Below, one piece after another: positions 27,021 through 36,021 of a stretch of 64,000 nt of DNA. The position numbers were made by a program, and so were the translations under genes. Source of the DNA: an uncultured Flavobacteriales bacterium (GTDB lineage Bacteria > Bacteroidota > Bacteroidia > Flavobacteriales > Crocinitomicaceae); the NCBI GenBank assembly GCA_946479285.1, contig CAMLFH010000008.1, positions 141,542 to 205,541 of the forward strand. The letters run 5' to 3'. Position 1 is the stretch's first letter; every line of letters starts with the position of its first letter. The notes under the pieces are model-generated. The model was not told the origin of the DNA and ran no database searches. It saw only the letters and a list, made by a program, of their open reading frames with translations.

Positions 27021-28346
27021 ATGAAAAACGTACTTGTTTTATTAGCGGGAATACTTGCCACAAGTCTGAATGCCCAGACAAAAGATTCAAGCAGGATTGT
27101 TATTCCCGAATTGAAACTGAATCTCAATAAATCGGGAACGAGTTACATCAAAGGAACGTTTTTGGCCCAAACCTGGGCAAGGTATTCTGAAATGAATCCG
27201 GGAACCACTATTGACGGAACACCCAAAAAGGACCTGGGAGATGTAGGAATCAGAAGATGGCGGATCCAGGTTTTTGGTCAGTTAACGAATCGGATCTATT
27301 TCTATACACAGTTCGGGCAAAATAATTTCAGTTTTTTACAGCCCAGACATACCGGTGCTTTTTTACACGATGCAGTTACTGAATTCAGAATAGCAAAGCA
27401 GGTTCAAATTGGCGGTGGATTAACTGCCTGGGGTGGAGTTTCCCGCTTTTCTTCTCCGGCAGTGGCAAATATTATGGGCTTAGACGCTCCGATCTATCAA
27501 CAGGCAACAAATGGTGTGAATGATCAGTTTGCGCGAAAACTGTCGCTTTATATGAAAGGTGAAATTTCGCGTTTGAATTACCGGATTGCTTTATCCAGGC
27601 CAATGTCTGTAAAAAACAGTACGGTTGTCATCCCACCTATCAATGCGAATTCAAACTTCAATATCGAAGCACCTCGCGCTCAAACTTCCGGGTATTTATT
27701 CTGGCAATTTTTTGACAAAGAAACAACGCCGAATCCCTACATGAGTGGAACGTATTTAGGGAAAAAGAAAATCCTGAACCTGGGACTTGGCTGGGTGCAT
27801 CAACAGAAAGCCATGTGGCATACCAACGAAGTTGGCGACACGAATCGTACAGCTTTGTTATTACTGGGTGCTGATGTCTTCCTGGATCTTCCCGTTGGAA
27901 ATAAAGGAGCTGTGTTCAATGCCTATATTGCTTACAATAATTTTAACTACGGTAAAAATTACGTCCGGATGCTGAACGGAATGAACCCTGCAAATGGCAT
28001 CAATTCGGAAGGAACATTGAATGGGCCGGGAGTGAATTACCCGATGATCGGAACCGGGAATATCTTATTTGCACAGATCGGATATAAATTTAAAGATGAT
28101 TTGTTCGCAAAAGACAACGGAACCTTAATGCCTTATGTGGAAGTTCAGTGTTCGCAATTCCAGGCTTTTAAAGATCCTTCGGTGATGGCGGAAGCCGGTA
28201 TTAACTGGTTGATTCACGGAACTCATGGCGCAAAATTATCTCTGGGTTTACAAAACAGGCCGGTATTTGAAAACAGCGCCCTGGGAAGGGTCATACAAAC
28301 CACGCGAAAAAATATGTTGGTGCTGCAGTATCAAATTGCGTTTTAA
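27021..28346 (+). CDS. Porin-like outer-membrane beta-barrel protein
   Basis: I start at ATG 27021 (MKNVLVLLAGILATSLNAQ) for its signal peptide; an upstream frame adds 39 unlikely residues that overlap the preceding terminator. The mature protein (422 residues) is a barrel candidate: amphipathic strands such as WRIQVFGQLTNRIYFYTQFG, IGYKFKDDLFAKDNGTLMPY and a C-terminal aromatic end (MLVLQYQIAF). It resembles Bacteroidota proteins annotated as porins of the phosphate-selective O/P type. Substrate unknown. The next gene starts 47 bases downstream. Confidence 0.75.
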   Translation: MKNVLVLLAGILATSLNAQTKDSSRIVIPELKLNLNKSGTSYIKGTFLAQTWARYSEMNPGTTIDGTPKKDLGDVGIRRWRIQVFGQLTNRIYFYTQFGQNNFSFLQPRHTGAFLHDAVTEFRIAKQVQIGGGLTAWGGVSRFSSPAVANIMGLDAPIYQQATNGVNDQFARKLSLYMKGEISRLNYRIALSRPMSVKNSTVVIPPINANSNFNIEAPRAQTSGYLFWQFFDKETTPNPYMSGTYLGKKKILNLGLGWVHQQKAMWHTNEVGDTNRTALLLLGADVFLDLPVGNKGAVFNAYIAYNNFNYGKNYVRMLNGMNPANGINSEGTLNGPGVNYPMIGTGNILFAQIGYKFKDDLFAKDNGTLMPYVEVQCSQFQAFKDPSVMAEAGINWLIHGTHGAKLSLGLQNRPVFENSALGRVIQTTRKNMLVLQYQIAF

Positions 28347-28393
28347 CTTTTTATATTTATTTGAGTTATCAGTTCTAAAACAGCGTTAATAAC

Positions 28394-28882
28394 ATGAAAT
28401 ATTTAAGCATTCTGGCGTTTGTAATCGTTTTTTCCTTTCATGGAAAGGCACAGAACATTCAATCTTGTGATTCCGTTCCGGCTTTGAACTCCGAAATATT
28501 AAAGATTTTAAAACCTTACATGGGCCAGAAAATACTCAGGGGTGAATGCTGGGATGTTCTGAGTATTGCTTTAAATGAAACTCATGCCGAGTGGAATGGT
28601 TACGATGTATTCGGGAAAACGTACGATTATAAGAAAGAATGTATTGCTCCCGGAGATATCATTGCTTTTAAAGGGGTGAAATTTGGTGGAATTCAAAACG
28701 GACAAAAGTATTTTGAAGAAATGGAGAAACATTTTGCTGTGGTGAAAGAGGTTAGGCCGAACGGTGAATTGGTATTACTGCATCAAAACACCGGCCGATT
28801 TGGCAGAAAGCTGGGAGAATCCAGCATCTTCCTTGGCGATTTAAAGAAAGGGAAGTTGGAATTTTTCCGTCCGCAGCGTTAG
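28394..28882 (+). CDS. Small exported protein, cysteine-peptidase-fold candidate
   Basis: The 162-residue protein has a signal peptide (MKYLSILAFVIVFSFHGKAQ). The mature part holds GECWDVLSIALNETHAEWNG (Cys near residue 52), GDIIAFKGVKFG and KHFAVVKEV (His near 114). This Cys...GD(I/V)I.F...H.AVV pattern is that of NlpC/P60-, CHAP- and BBC1/AIM3-like papain-type folds. Whether it is an active peptidase or amidase is unproven. Its last four bases overlap the convergent RsmF-like gene. Best guess: a cell-wall or protein hydrolase in the periplasm. Confidence 0.65.
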   Translation: MKYLSILAFVIVFSFHGKAQNIQSCDSVPALNSEILKILKPYMGQKILRGECWDVLSIALNETHAEWNGYDVFGKTYDYKKECIAPGDIIAFKGVKFGGIQNGQKYFEEMEKHFAVVKEVRPNGELVLLHQNTGRFGRKLGESSIFLGDLKKGKLEFFRPQR

Positions 28883-30246
28883 TCAATCCGCATTCGGATG
28901 CGCCATTCTTTCGGGTAAAGATTATTGAACCGATTTCCCAAATGTTTGATCCAGCCCAGTTTGGTTCCTTCAAATGAAACCGTATTAAAACCGCGCTTTC
29001 CTTCTAAACCGAATGTCTCACCTTTCAGGTAATGCAAAGCCTGTTGGCGGGTCAGGGCAATATCAGGAATCTTATTTGAAAGGATTGAAGAATCCAATAC
29101 TAACGCTTCATTCGGAATCAATCCTTTGCGGGAAATTTCGCCCAGCTCTGTTCCTAATTTGATGATGCGCAAATTGGAGTGAAGCAGCTCCACCAATTCG
29201 CCTGAACCCGCTGGAACAGCAAACAGGTAATTGTTCCACTGAACAAACTCCGAATCGGAAGAAACCCATTCATTGAACCAGGATTCAGGTTTCAAACGTG
29301 TCAAAGTGCTTTTCTTCTTCGACTTATTTTTTTGAATGCGTTCTTCACCCAATTTCTCTATGACGACCACATAAAAACCTTCTGTCTTCAATTCGGATGG
29401 AAGCGCATAATGACCTATTCCGTCTCTTCCGTCTTTTGCAAGCGGCAACTCAACAGAATAGATTTTCGAATCGGTCTGCTCCAGGATCCAACGCACATTG
29501 TCTTCGTTTTCCTGGGAATTGAAAGTACAGGTCGAATAGATCAGCTTACCAGTTGGTTTCAAAGAATCCCAAACGTCCATTACGATGCGTTTTTGTCTTC
29601 CTGCGCATAGATTGACCGCTTCTGTCGACCATTCATTTCGTGCATCCGGATCTTTTCGGAACATTCCTTCACCCGAACATGGAGCATCAATCAAAATGCA
29701 GTCAAAAACGCTTTTTAAACCGTCAAAATCCTGTGGGTCGTTGTTGCTGACCAAACTGTTTTTCGCTCCCCATTTGGTGAGGTTTTCCTTTAAAATCCGG
29801 GATCTGTTTTGGATCACTTCATTAGCTAAGAGTAATCCTTTTCCCTGCAGAAAATCAGCAATAAGCGTACTTTTTCCGCCCGGTGCAGCACATAAATCCA
29901 AAATAACCGGTTCTTCCGGAAGATTCAGTTGTCTGAGAATGCTGTCGATAAATTGAGAACCTGCTTCCTGGGGATAATATCTTCCACCATGAAAATGCGG
30001 ATCCAGGGTGAAAATTGGTCGTTCCTTCAGATAAAAACCATTCTTTGACCAGGGAATTTCTTCCAATCCTTCAAAAACGGATCGCATGTCGCCCGAAGCT
30101 TCAGCGATGGCACAATTTCCTTTGGAAGAATTGATCCGAATAGCAACTGGCTGTTCCTGATCCAATGATTGAAGCAAAGAATCTCCCAGAAACGGATCCT
30201 GGCTAACTCGTTCAACGAATGCTTTGGGAAGTTCTACTTTTTTCAT
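28879..30246 (-). CDS. RsmF/NSUN-type rRNA cytosine-C5 methyltransferase
   Basis: The 455-residue RNA m5C methyltransferase has motif I LDLCAAPGGKST (about 116-127), IDAPCSGEGMFR (about 188-199) with the catalytic TC motif partner STCTFNSQENE (about 241), and a C-terminal PUA-like region (GLEGKRGFNTVSFEGTKLGW). Closest to RsmF (16S rRNA C1407), but the precise target is inferred. Residues about 44-53 (IAEASGD) are encoded by a copy of a dispersed palindrome, apparently an in-frame insertion. It overlaps the tsaD stop (ATGA), so the two are coupled. Confidence 0.88.
   Translation of the reverse strand: MKKVELPKAFVERVSQDPFLGDSLLQSLDQEQPVAIRINSSKGNCAIAEASGDMRSVFEGLEEIPWSKNGFYLKERPIFTLDPHFHGGRYYPQEAGSQFIDSILRQLNLPEEPVILDLCAAPGGKSTLIADFLQGKGLLLANEVIQNRSRILKENLTKWGAKNSLVSNNDPQDFDGLKSVFDCILIDAPCSGEGMFRKDPDARNEWSTEAVNLCAGRQKRIVMDVWDSLKPTGKLIYSTCTFNSQENEDNVRWILEQTDSKIYSVELPLAKDGRDGIGHYALPSELKTEGFYVVVIEKLGEERIQKNKSKKKSTLTRLKPESWFNEWVSSDSEFVQWNNYLFAVPAGSGELVELLHSNLRIIKLGTELGEISRKGLIPNEALVLDSSILSNKIPDIALTRQQALHYLKGETFGLEGKRGFNTVSFEGTKLGWIKHLGNRFNNLYPKEWRIRMRID
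30087..30115. repeat. Dispersed palindromic repeat inside the RsmF-like gene
   Basis: TGTCGCCCGAAGCTTCAGCG followed by ATGGCACAA. The same pattern occurs at 11189-11217 between argS and arginase. In the RsmF-like frame (minus strand) it encodes part of the stretch CAIAEASGDM. Confidence 0.6.
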
Positions 30247-31271
30247 GGTCTTACAAATGGTAACCGCGCATTGGCACTAATATCCTGTCCGGCAAACTGC
30301 TTGTTCTCAGCAAGGAATTTTCCGGCTATGGCAATCATAGCAGCATTATCGGTACAATACTCAAATTTCGGAATAAATACATTCCAACCCGATTTTTGAC
30401 CTTCTTCAGCCAGTTTGGCGCGTAATCCCGAGTTAGCAGAAACACCGCCGGCAATAGCAATGTCTTTGATTCCGGTATCTGCGGAAACTTTTCGGAGTTG
30501 TTTGAAAAGGATCTCCAAGATCGTTGACTGAATGGAAGCACACAAATCCGCTTTGTTTTCTTCAATGAAATTCGGGTTTTTGGCCACTTCCTTTTGAATG
30601 AAATAAAGGACAGAGGTCTTCAGACCACTGAAGCTGAAGTTATATCCGTCGACCTGTGGTTTTGAAAATGAGAACGCCTTCGGATTTCCCTCTTTAGCAT
30701 ATTTGTCGATCAAAGGTCCACCCGGATAAGGAAAACCGAGGATTTTGGCCGTTTTGTCGAAAGCTTCGCCGGCCGCGTCATCGATAGTGCTTCCCAAAAC
30801 GGTCATTTCAACCGGAGAATCTACCCGAACCAATTGCGTATGTCCGCCTGAAACGGTCATACAGATAAAAGGAAAAGTAGGAACCGGAACACCTTCATTG
30901 ATAAAATGTGCTAAAATATGAGCATGCATGTGGTGCACTGCGACCATTGGTTTGTGGAGTGCAAGACTCAAAGATTTGGCAAAAGCGGTTCCAACAACCA
31001 GTGAACCCATCAATCCGGGACCTTGTGTAAATGCAATTAAATCAATATCTTTAAGTGTAAGGGCCGCTTTTTTTAAGGCTGCGTCCACTACCGGGATGAT
31101 GTTTTGTTGATGCGCACGCGAGGCTAATTCAGGGACTACGCCACCATATTGCTCATGAATAGCTTGGGTAGCCGTAACGTTAGATAAAATGGTATCATCT
31201 TTGAGAATGGCAGCAGAAGTATCATCACATGATGACTCAATTCCTAGAATTACTAACGATTGTTGGCTCAA
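30243..31271 (-). CDS. tsaD: tRNA N6-adenosine threonylcarbamoyltransferase
   Basis: TsaD attaches threonylcarbamoyl to A37 of ANN-decoding tRNAs together with TsaB/E/C. The 342 residues contain ILGIESSCDDTSAAI at the start and the metal-binding HMHAH (about 113-117), plus GGHTQLV and the late GGVSANSGLR and YCTDNAAMIA motifs. The start is unusual: no ATG is available before the conserved ILGIESSCD, and TTG 31271 (SQQSLVILG) is the best choice. It is divergent from tamB with 24 bases between the two starts. Confidence 0.96.
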   Translation of the reverse strand: MSQQSLVILGIESSCDDTSAAILKDDTILSNVTATQAIHEQYGGVVPELASRAHQQNIIPVVDAALKKAALTLKDIDLIAFTQGPGLMGSLVVGTAFAKSLSLALHKPMVAVHHMHAHILAHFINEGVPVPTFPFICMTVSGGHTQLVRVDSPVEMTVLGSTIDDAAGEAFDKTAKILGFPYPGGPLIDKYAKEGNPKAFSFSKPQVDGYNFSFSGLKTSVLYFIQKEVAKNPNFIEENKADLCASIQSTILEILFKQLRKVSADTGIKDIAIAGGVSANSGLRAKLAEEGQKSGWNVFIPKFEYCTDNAAMIAIAGKFLAENKQFAGQDISANARLPFVRP

Positions 31272-31277
31272 CTTTGT

Positions 31278-31285
31278 TAAATTTG
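31278..31285 (+). promoter_or_regulatory. -7 promoter box of tamB (TAAATTTG)
   Basis: TAAATTTG fits TAnnTTTG and ends 10 bases before the tamB ATG, so the transcript leader would be very short. Confidence 0.45.
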
Positions 31286-31295
31286 TATATAATAC

Positions 31296-34200
31296 ATGGC
31301 AAAAGTACTCAAAATACTAGGTAGAATAGTAGGGATTTCTTTTGAATGGGTGCTTTTGGTGCTCATCCTTTTTGCGTTTGCCATTCGTACGAGCCAATTT
31401 CAGACCTATTTAGGGTCATTGGCTACCAATTATTTATCCAAGGAATTAAAGACAGAATTACGTATCGGGAAAATCGATATTGTTTTTTTCGATAAAATCT
31501 ATTTGAAAGATGTTTTTGTGCGAGACCTTCATGGAGATACTCTTGCATCTTTGGATCAGATCATGGTTCGTGTAAAAAGTTTCGATGTTGGTGGAGAATA
31601 TATCAAGCTCAACAGCGTAGGACTATTGAAAGGAAGGGTTGGGATCGAGCGGGATACAATCACCGGCGATTACAATTATGAGTTTATTGCAGATTACTTC
31701 GCCAGCAAAAAATCCAACAAACCCAAATCAGATCCCCCTAAAGTTACCGTTGATAATGTAGATATTGAATATGTAACTATTTCTTACGACGACAACCGGA
31801 AGGGAAGAAATACCTACGGGATGGATTACGACCATTTGAAGTTCAAGAATGTAATCCTGCACATTGCAGATTTTTCGGAAGAGAAAGGTGTTATTGCTTT
31901 CCAGGTAAAACATTTGCAAACCCAGGAAAAATGTGGGTTTTTACTTAAACGGTTATTTGCCAATGCGGTCATTGATCCGAACAAAGGAATCTTACTGAGT
32001 GGTGTGCAGATTAACACATCCCGTTCCCAAATTTATGCTTCTAAACTGCACATGCTTATGGGCTCATTGGAAGGAATTCGTTCCTTTGTGGACAGCGTGA
32101 GCTTTGATGCGGTGATTGATTCTTCGCGGGTTAGTTTTTGGGATATTTCTCAATTCGGAACTGCACTGGAAGGCATGAATGAAGTGGTTTCCTTAAGCGC
32201 AGTAGTGACCAAAAAAGTGAAAGATCTGAAAATTGATGACCTGGATCTGCGTTTTGGTACACGAAGCGTTGTCCGTGGAAATTACTCTTTGCCGGATTTT
32301 AGAAATCTTTCTGCCTCCAGGTTCAATCAGCGGGTTGATTATGCCTTGATTGACTTTAAGGATGTGGAACACGTTAAACTTCCCAAAGATTCAGGGAAAA
32401 ACCGGATGGATTTCAGTGAAATGATCGATAGATTAGAATACGCTGAAGTTAGAAATACGACCATGCATGGTTCGGTAGATAAATTCGCCCTGAAAAGTGA
32501 TAAACTGCGCTCAGTTTTGGGATCGGTGCAATTAGACAACGAAATTACCTTTACAAAATTGAAGGAAGGCGGTTATGCGTTTAATCGAACGCAGGGAGAA
32601 CGCTACGATATTGTAATAGACAGTTTTAACCTGGCGAAATTCATCGATAATCCAACTTTCGGGAACGTTATAGGACAGGTTTACCTAAGCGGAATAGTTG
32701 GTCAGGAAGATGTTATCCGCTTGGAAACGCTGGAAGGGGAGATTAGCAAATTCCAATTCAACGATTATAACTATTCGAATATTTCGGTATCAAACGGATC
32801 ATTTGTCAAGAATGTTCTGGATGTCGATTTGAAAGTGGATGATCCGAATTTGCAATTGGCATTTGACGGTGCCATTGATGTTTCTGAGATACAACATTTC
32901 GACTTTAAAGTAAATGTGGATGTAGCGAATTTAGGGAAGCTGAATTTCACGAAAGACCCGGAATCCACTTTTAAAGGAAACTTGGATCTGGACATGAGAG
33001 GAAATTCCCTGGAAACCTATGAAGGATTGATCAATGCAAATGGCATAGAATTCGTGGATCAGGGCAAAAAACTGGGACTGCCCGATTTGAGCCTTTATAT
33101 TGAGCGAAATCCGGAGAGTGACCGCTTTGAATTGAGAAGTGATATAGTAGACGCGGATTTGAACGGGAAGATCAATTTTAAAACCATTCCGATTGCTGTT
33201 AATAACGGACTGTCTGATGCATTCCCATCTTATTTTTCTCCCAAAGAATATCCAAAAGGAATGGCATCGAAAGATCATTTTGACATGAGTGCCACGATCA
33301 AAAATTCGAAAGACTTCCTGAATATTTTTGTTCCGAAGCTGGACATTGCTTACGGAACAGTTGTGAAAGTAGAGTTGGATTCCCGCACACATCATCAAAT
33401 GTTGGACATTACATCTCCCAAGATCAGCTATGCAAAACTAATGAATCAGAAAAGTGATGCTTACCTGACAAATGTTGTTTTACACCAGGAGTTTACACAA
33501 GGTACGGGAACACTTACGCTGAATGCAGGAAAAACGCAGCTAAGAGATTCATTGGATGTGGAGAATATTCAACTATCCCTGGATGGTACAAAAAATATTT
33601 ATAAGACAGATTTGATCTGGAACAAAGATGTACCGAATACTTCCGACTTTGATTTTATCGTAGATGTACGTGAAGAAGGAGAATTTGATATCCAGGTGAA
33701 ACCGTCCTATTTCTCGGTGAAAAATAATCGATGGGACATTAAGAATATCGGTCAGATTGTCTACAAAGCAAAGAATTTTGAGATCAAGGACCTGAAGTTG
33801 GAACGTGACAGCCAATACCTTGCTGTGAATGGTCTTTTATCTGAAAACCCGGAAGATTATTTAACGATCAAAGCAAATGATTTACACGTGGAGGAATTCT
33901 CTTCACTTTTAGGAGTTGGTGTTAAAATGGAAGGAAGTCTCGATGGAACAGCTCGTTTGGCTACTCCATTTACATCGATTAAAGTTGACGGAGATTTTCT
34001 TTTGAACGATTTCTATCTGGAAGGTGAGGAAGTAGGGGATGTGCATGTGAATGGTATTTGGCTCGATTTGGAAAAGAAGATCATCCTCAACGGAGATTTG
34101 AAGTACAAAGACCTGCAAACATTTGATTTCAACGGATATGTGCTTCCGATGAAAAAAGAGGACAATATCAACTTTGACCTTGAGTTTAAAGACATGGATT

Positions 34201-35936
34201 TGGCCTTTACCAATGCATTCATGGATCCGGAGGTGATTTCAGATATTTCGGGAACGCTCAAAGGAGTAATCCACGCAACCGGAAGTATCGACGAACCTGA
34301 AATTGCAGGAGATTTGCAATTGAAGAAAGGTGGTTTGAGAGTGGGAATTCTTGGGACGCATTACAGCTTGGGCGGCCCGCTTAAATTCGATGGTAAGAAC
34401 GACGGTATTTACGGAGCTTTCCCGATATTAGATGATGAAGGGAATTCCGCTTACGCGATGACAACCATTTTCCACAACAACTTCAAGGATTTTTCCATGA
34501 GTTTCGATATCACTTTTGATGAAACGGTGAGTGGTTTCCGGGATCCGATAACCAGACGTCCTCTAAGCCCAACCCGAAAATTCATGGTAATGAATACCGT
34601 TGAAAAAGAAGGGGTTGCATATTACGGAAAAGCATACGCAACCGGTACGGCAAGTATTTTGATTGAAAAAGGAAATACAGAGATCACCGTGAATGCGAAA
34701 ACTGAAAAAGGTACGGTAGTAAACCTGCCGATGTATGGAGCCAAAGAGATCAATGAATTCGATTTTATTGATTTCAATACCGATTCCATATCCGTCGCAA
34801 AAGAGATTGATTTAACAGGTGTTGATCTGAAAATGAATATTGAAGCAACACCGGAAGCAAAGATTAAACTCATCCTGAACAATCAAACCAATGAATACAT
34901 TGAGGCAACCGGTAGAGGAAATCTTCAGTTGGGAATTGATAAACAGAAGCATATGTCCATGTCAGGGACGTATTATATTACCAAGGGAGAGTATTTCTTT
35001 GTCCTGAATCCGGTCAAAAAGCTATTCCTGATCGATGAGGGAAGCAGTATTTCCTGGAACGGGACACCTGATAATGCAACATTGGATATCAAGGCTTATT
35101 ACAAGGTAAATGCAAGTTTGGACGAATTGAACCGGGATCAGATCGGTGGTTCGGCGGAAACAAAATCAGAGGTGCATTGTGTGCTTTTGATCGGACAAAC
35201 TCTTTCTAATCCATCGATAACATTGGATATTGAAGTGCCGAATGTTAGTGAGTCCGGGAAAGAAGTTCTTAGCAGGATTCGCTCCGATGAAGACGAGTTG
35301 CAAAAACAATTCTTTTCACTATTGGCATTCAACCGCTTCCAGGGAACAGGTGGAGCAGGAGGGAGTTATGGAGGTGTTGCTGAGATAGTTACTCAAAAAA
35401 TGAATGAGGCCTTTGATCAATTATCCAAGCAAACTAAGATCAACGTCGGTTATAACGATAATACCGTAACCGGTGATAAGAATTACCAGATTGGACTGCA
35501 GCGGGCTTACGGAGCAAAACAGAATATCATCCTGAAAACATCACTGGGAGTTTCCAACAATACAACAACCGGAACTGCACAGAATTCATTGATCGGTTCC
35601 TTTAACCTCGAATACCTGATCAATGACGACGGAACTTTCCGCGTATCGATTTTCAATGAATCGAATGATAAGGGAATTTTGAGCAACAAGGATAAAGGTG
35701 AATTTACCCAGGGTATCGGTTTGCATTATGAAGAATCTTTCAACAATATCTCCGAGTCGCGGATCATTGAGTTCTTCGCCAACCTGTTCAGAAAGAAGAA
35801 CAAAGTGAACAATTCCAAGCGTAAAAACCGCGTTCCTGTGGATTTCATCCCGGGGAAAGGTGTTGCGATTCCGGAGGAACCAAAAGAGGAAGAACCTGTT
35901 AAGCCGGCTACTGAGCCTGAGCCGCCAACTCCTTAA
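31296..35936 (+). CDS. tamB: TamB-like translocation and assembly module protein
   Basis: A 1546-residue envelope protein: one N-terminal membrane helix (about 15-33, WVLLVLILFAFAI), an AsmA-like opening (LSKELKTELRIGKIDIVF), a long stretch of repeated beta-strands forming a lipid-conducting groove, and the DUF490 C-terminal domain from about 1050 onward (ATGRGNLQLGID, MSGTYYITKGEYFFVLNP). The tail is Pro/Glu-rich (EEPKEEEPVKPATEPEPPTP). TamB proteins move phospholipids and assist outer-membrane protein assembly. Bacteroidota members are typically this long. The tsaD-tamB divergent pair is common in related genomes as far as I recall. Confidence 0.93.
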   Translation: MAKVLKILGRIVGISFEWVLLVLILFAFAIRTSQFQTYLGSLATNYLSKELKTELRIGKIDIVFFDKIYLKDVFVRDLHGDTLASLDQIMVRVKSFDVGGEYIKLNSVGLLKGRVGIERDTITGDYNYEFIADYFASKKSNKPKSDPPKVTVDNVDIEYVTISYDDNRKGRNTYGMDYDHLKFKNVILHIADFSEEKGVIAFQVKHLQTQEKCGFLLKRLFANAVIDPNKGILLSGVQINTSRSQIYASKLHMLMGSLEGIRSFVDSVSFDAVIDSSRVSFWDISQFGTALEGMNEVVSLSAVVTKKVKDLKIDDLDLRFGTRSVVRGNYSLPDFRNLSASRFNQRVDYALIDFKDVEHVKLPKDSGKNRMDFSEMIDRLEYAEVRNTTMHGSVDKFALKSDKLRSVLGSVQLDNEITFTKLKEGGYAFNRTQGERYDIVIDSFNLAKFIDNPTFGNVIGQVYLSGIVGQEDVIRLETLEGEISKFQFNDYNYSNISVSNGSFVKNVLDVDLKVDDPNLQLAFDGAIDVSEIQHFDFKVNVDVANLGKLNFTKDPESTFKGNLDLDMRGNSLETYEGLINANGIEFVDQGKKLGLPDLSLYIERNPESDRFELRSDIVDADLNGKINFKTIPIAVNNGLSDAFPSYFSPKEYPKGMASKDHFDMSATIKNSKDFLNIFVPKLDIAYGTVVKVELDSRTHHQMLDITSPKISYAKLMNQKSDAYLTNVVLHQEFTQGTGTLTLNAGKTQLRDSLDVENIQLSLDGTKNIYKTDLIWNKDVPNTSDFDFIVDVREEGEFDIQVKPSYFSVKNNRWDIKNIGQIVYKAKNFEIKDLKLERDSQYLAVNGLLSENPEDYLTIKANDLHVEEFSSLLGVGVKMEGSLDGTARLATPFTSIKVDGDFLLNDFYLEGEEVGDVHVNGIWLDLEKKIILNGDLKYKDLQTFDFNGYVLPMKKEDNINFDLEFKDMDLAFTNAFMDPEVISDISGTLKGVIHATGSIDEPEIAGDLQLKKGGLRVGILGTHYSLGGPLKFDGKNDGIYGAFPILDDEGNSAYAMTTIFHNNFKDFSMSFDITFDETVSGFRDPITRRPLSPTRKFMVMNTVEKEGVAYYGKAYATGTASILIEKGNTEITVNAKTEKGTVVNLPMYGAKEINEFDFIDFNTDSISVAKEIDLTGVDLKMNIEATPEAKIKLILNNQTNEYIEATGRGNLQLGIDKQKHMSMSGTYYITKGEYFFVLNPVKKLFLIDEGSSISWNGTPDNATLDIKAYYKVNASLDELNRDQIGGSAETKSEVHCVLLIGQTLSNPSITLDIEVPNVSESGKEVLSRIRSDEDELQKQFFSLLAFNRFQGTGGAGGSYGGVAEIVTQKMNEAFDQLSKQTKINVGYNDNTVTGDKNYQIGLQRAYGAKQNIILKTSLGVSNNTTTGTAQNSLIGSFNLEYLINDDGTFRVSIFNESNDKGILSNKDKGEFTQGIGLHYEESFNNISESRIIEFFANLFRKKNKVNNSKRKNRVPVDFIPGKGVAIPEEPKEEEPVKPATEPEPPTP

Positions 35937-36021
35937 TTTTCTCTATTTTGTTATAAAGTATTCGAATCTTTTGCGGTCTTTAATTGCACAATCATTATTT
36001 TTACTGCCATTGAAATGATCT

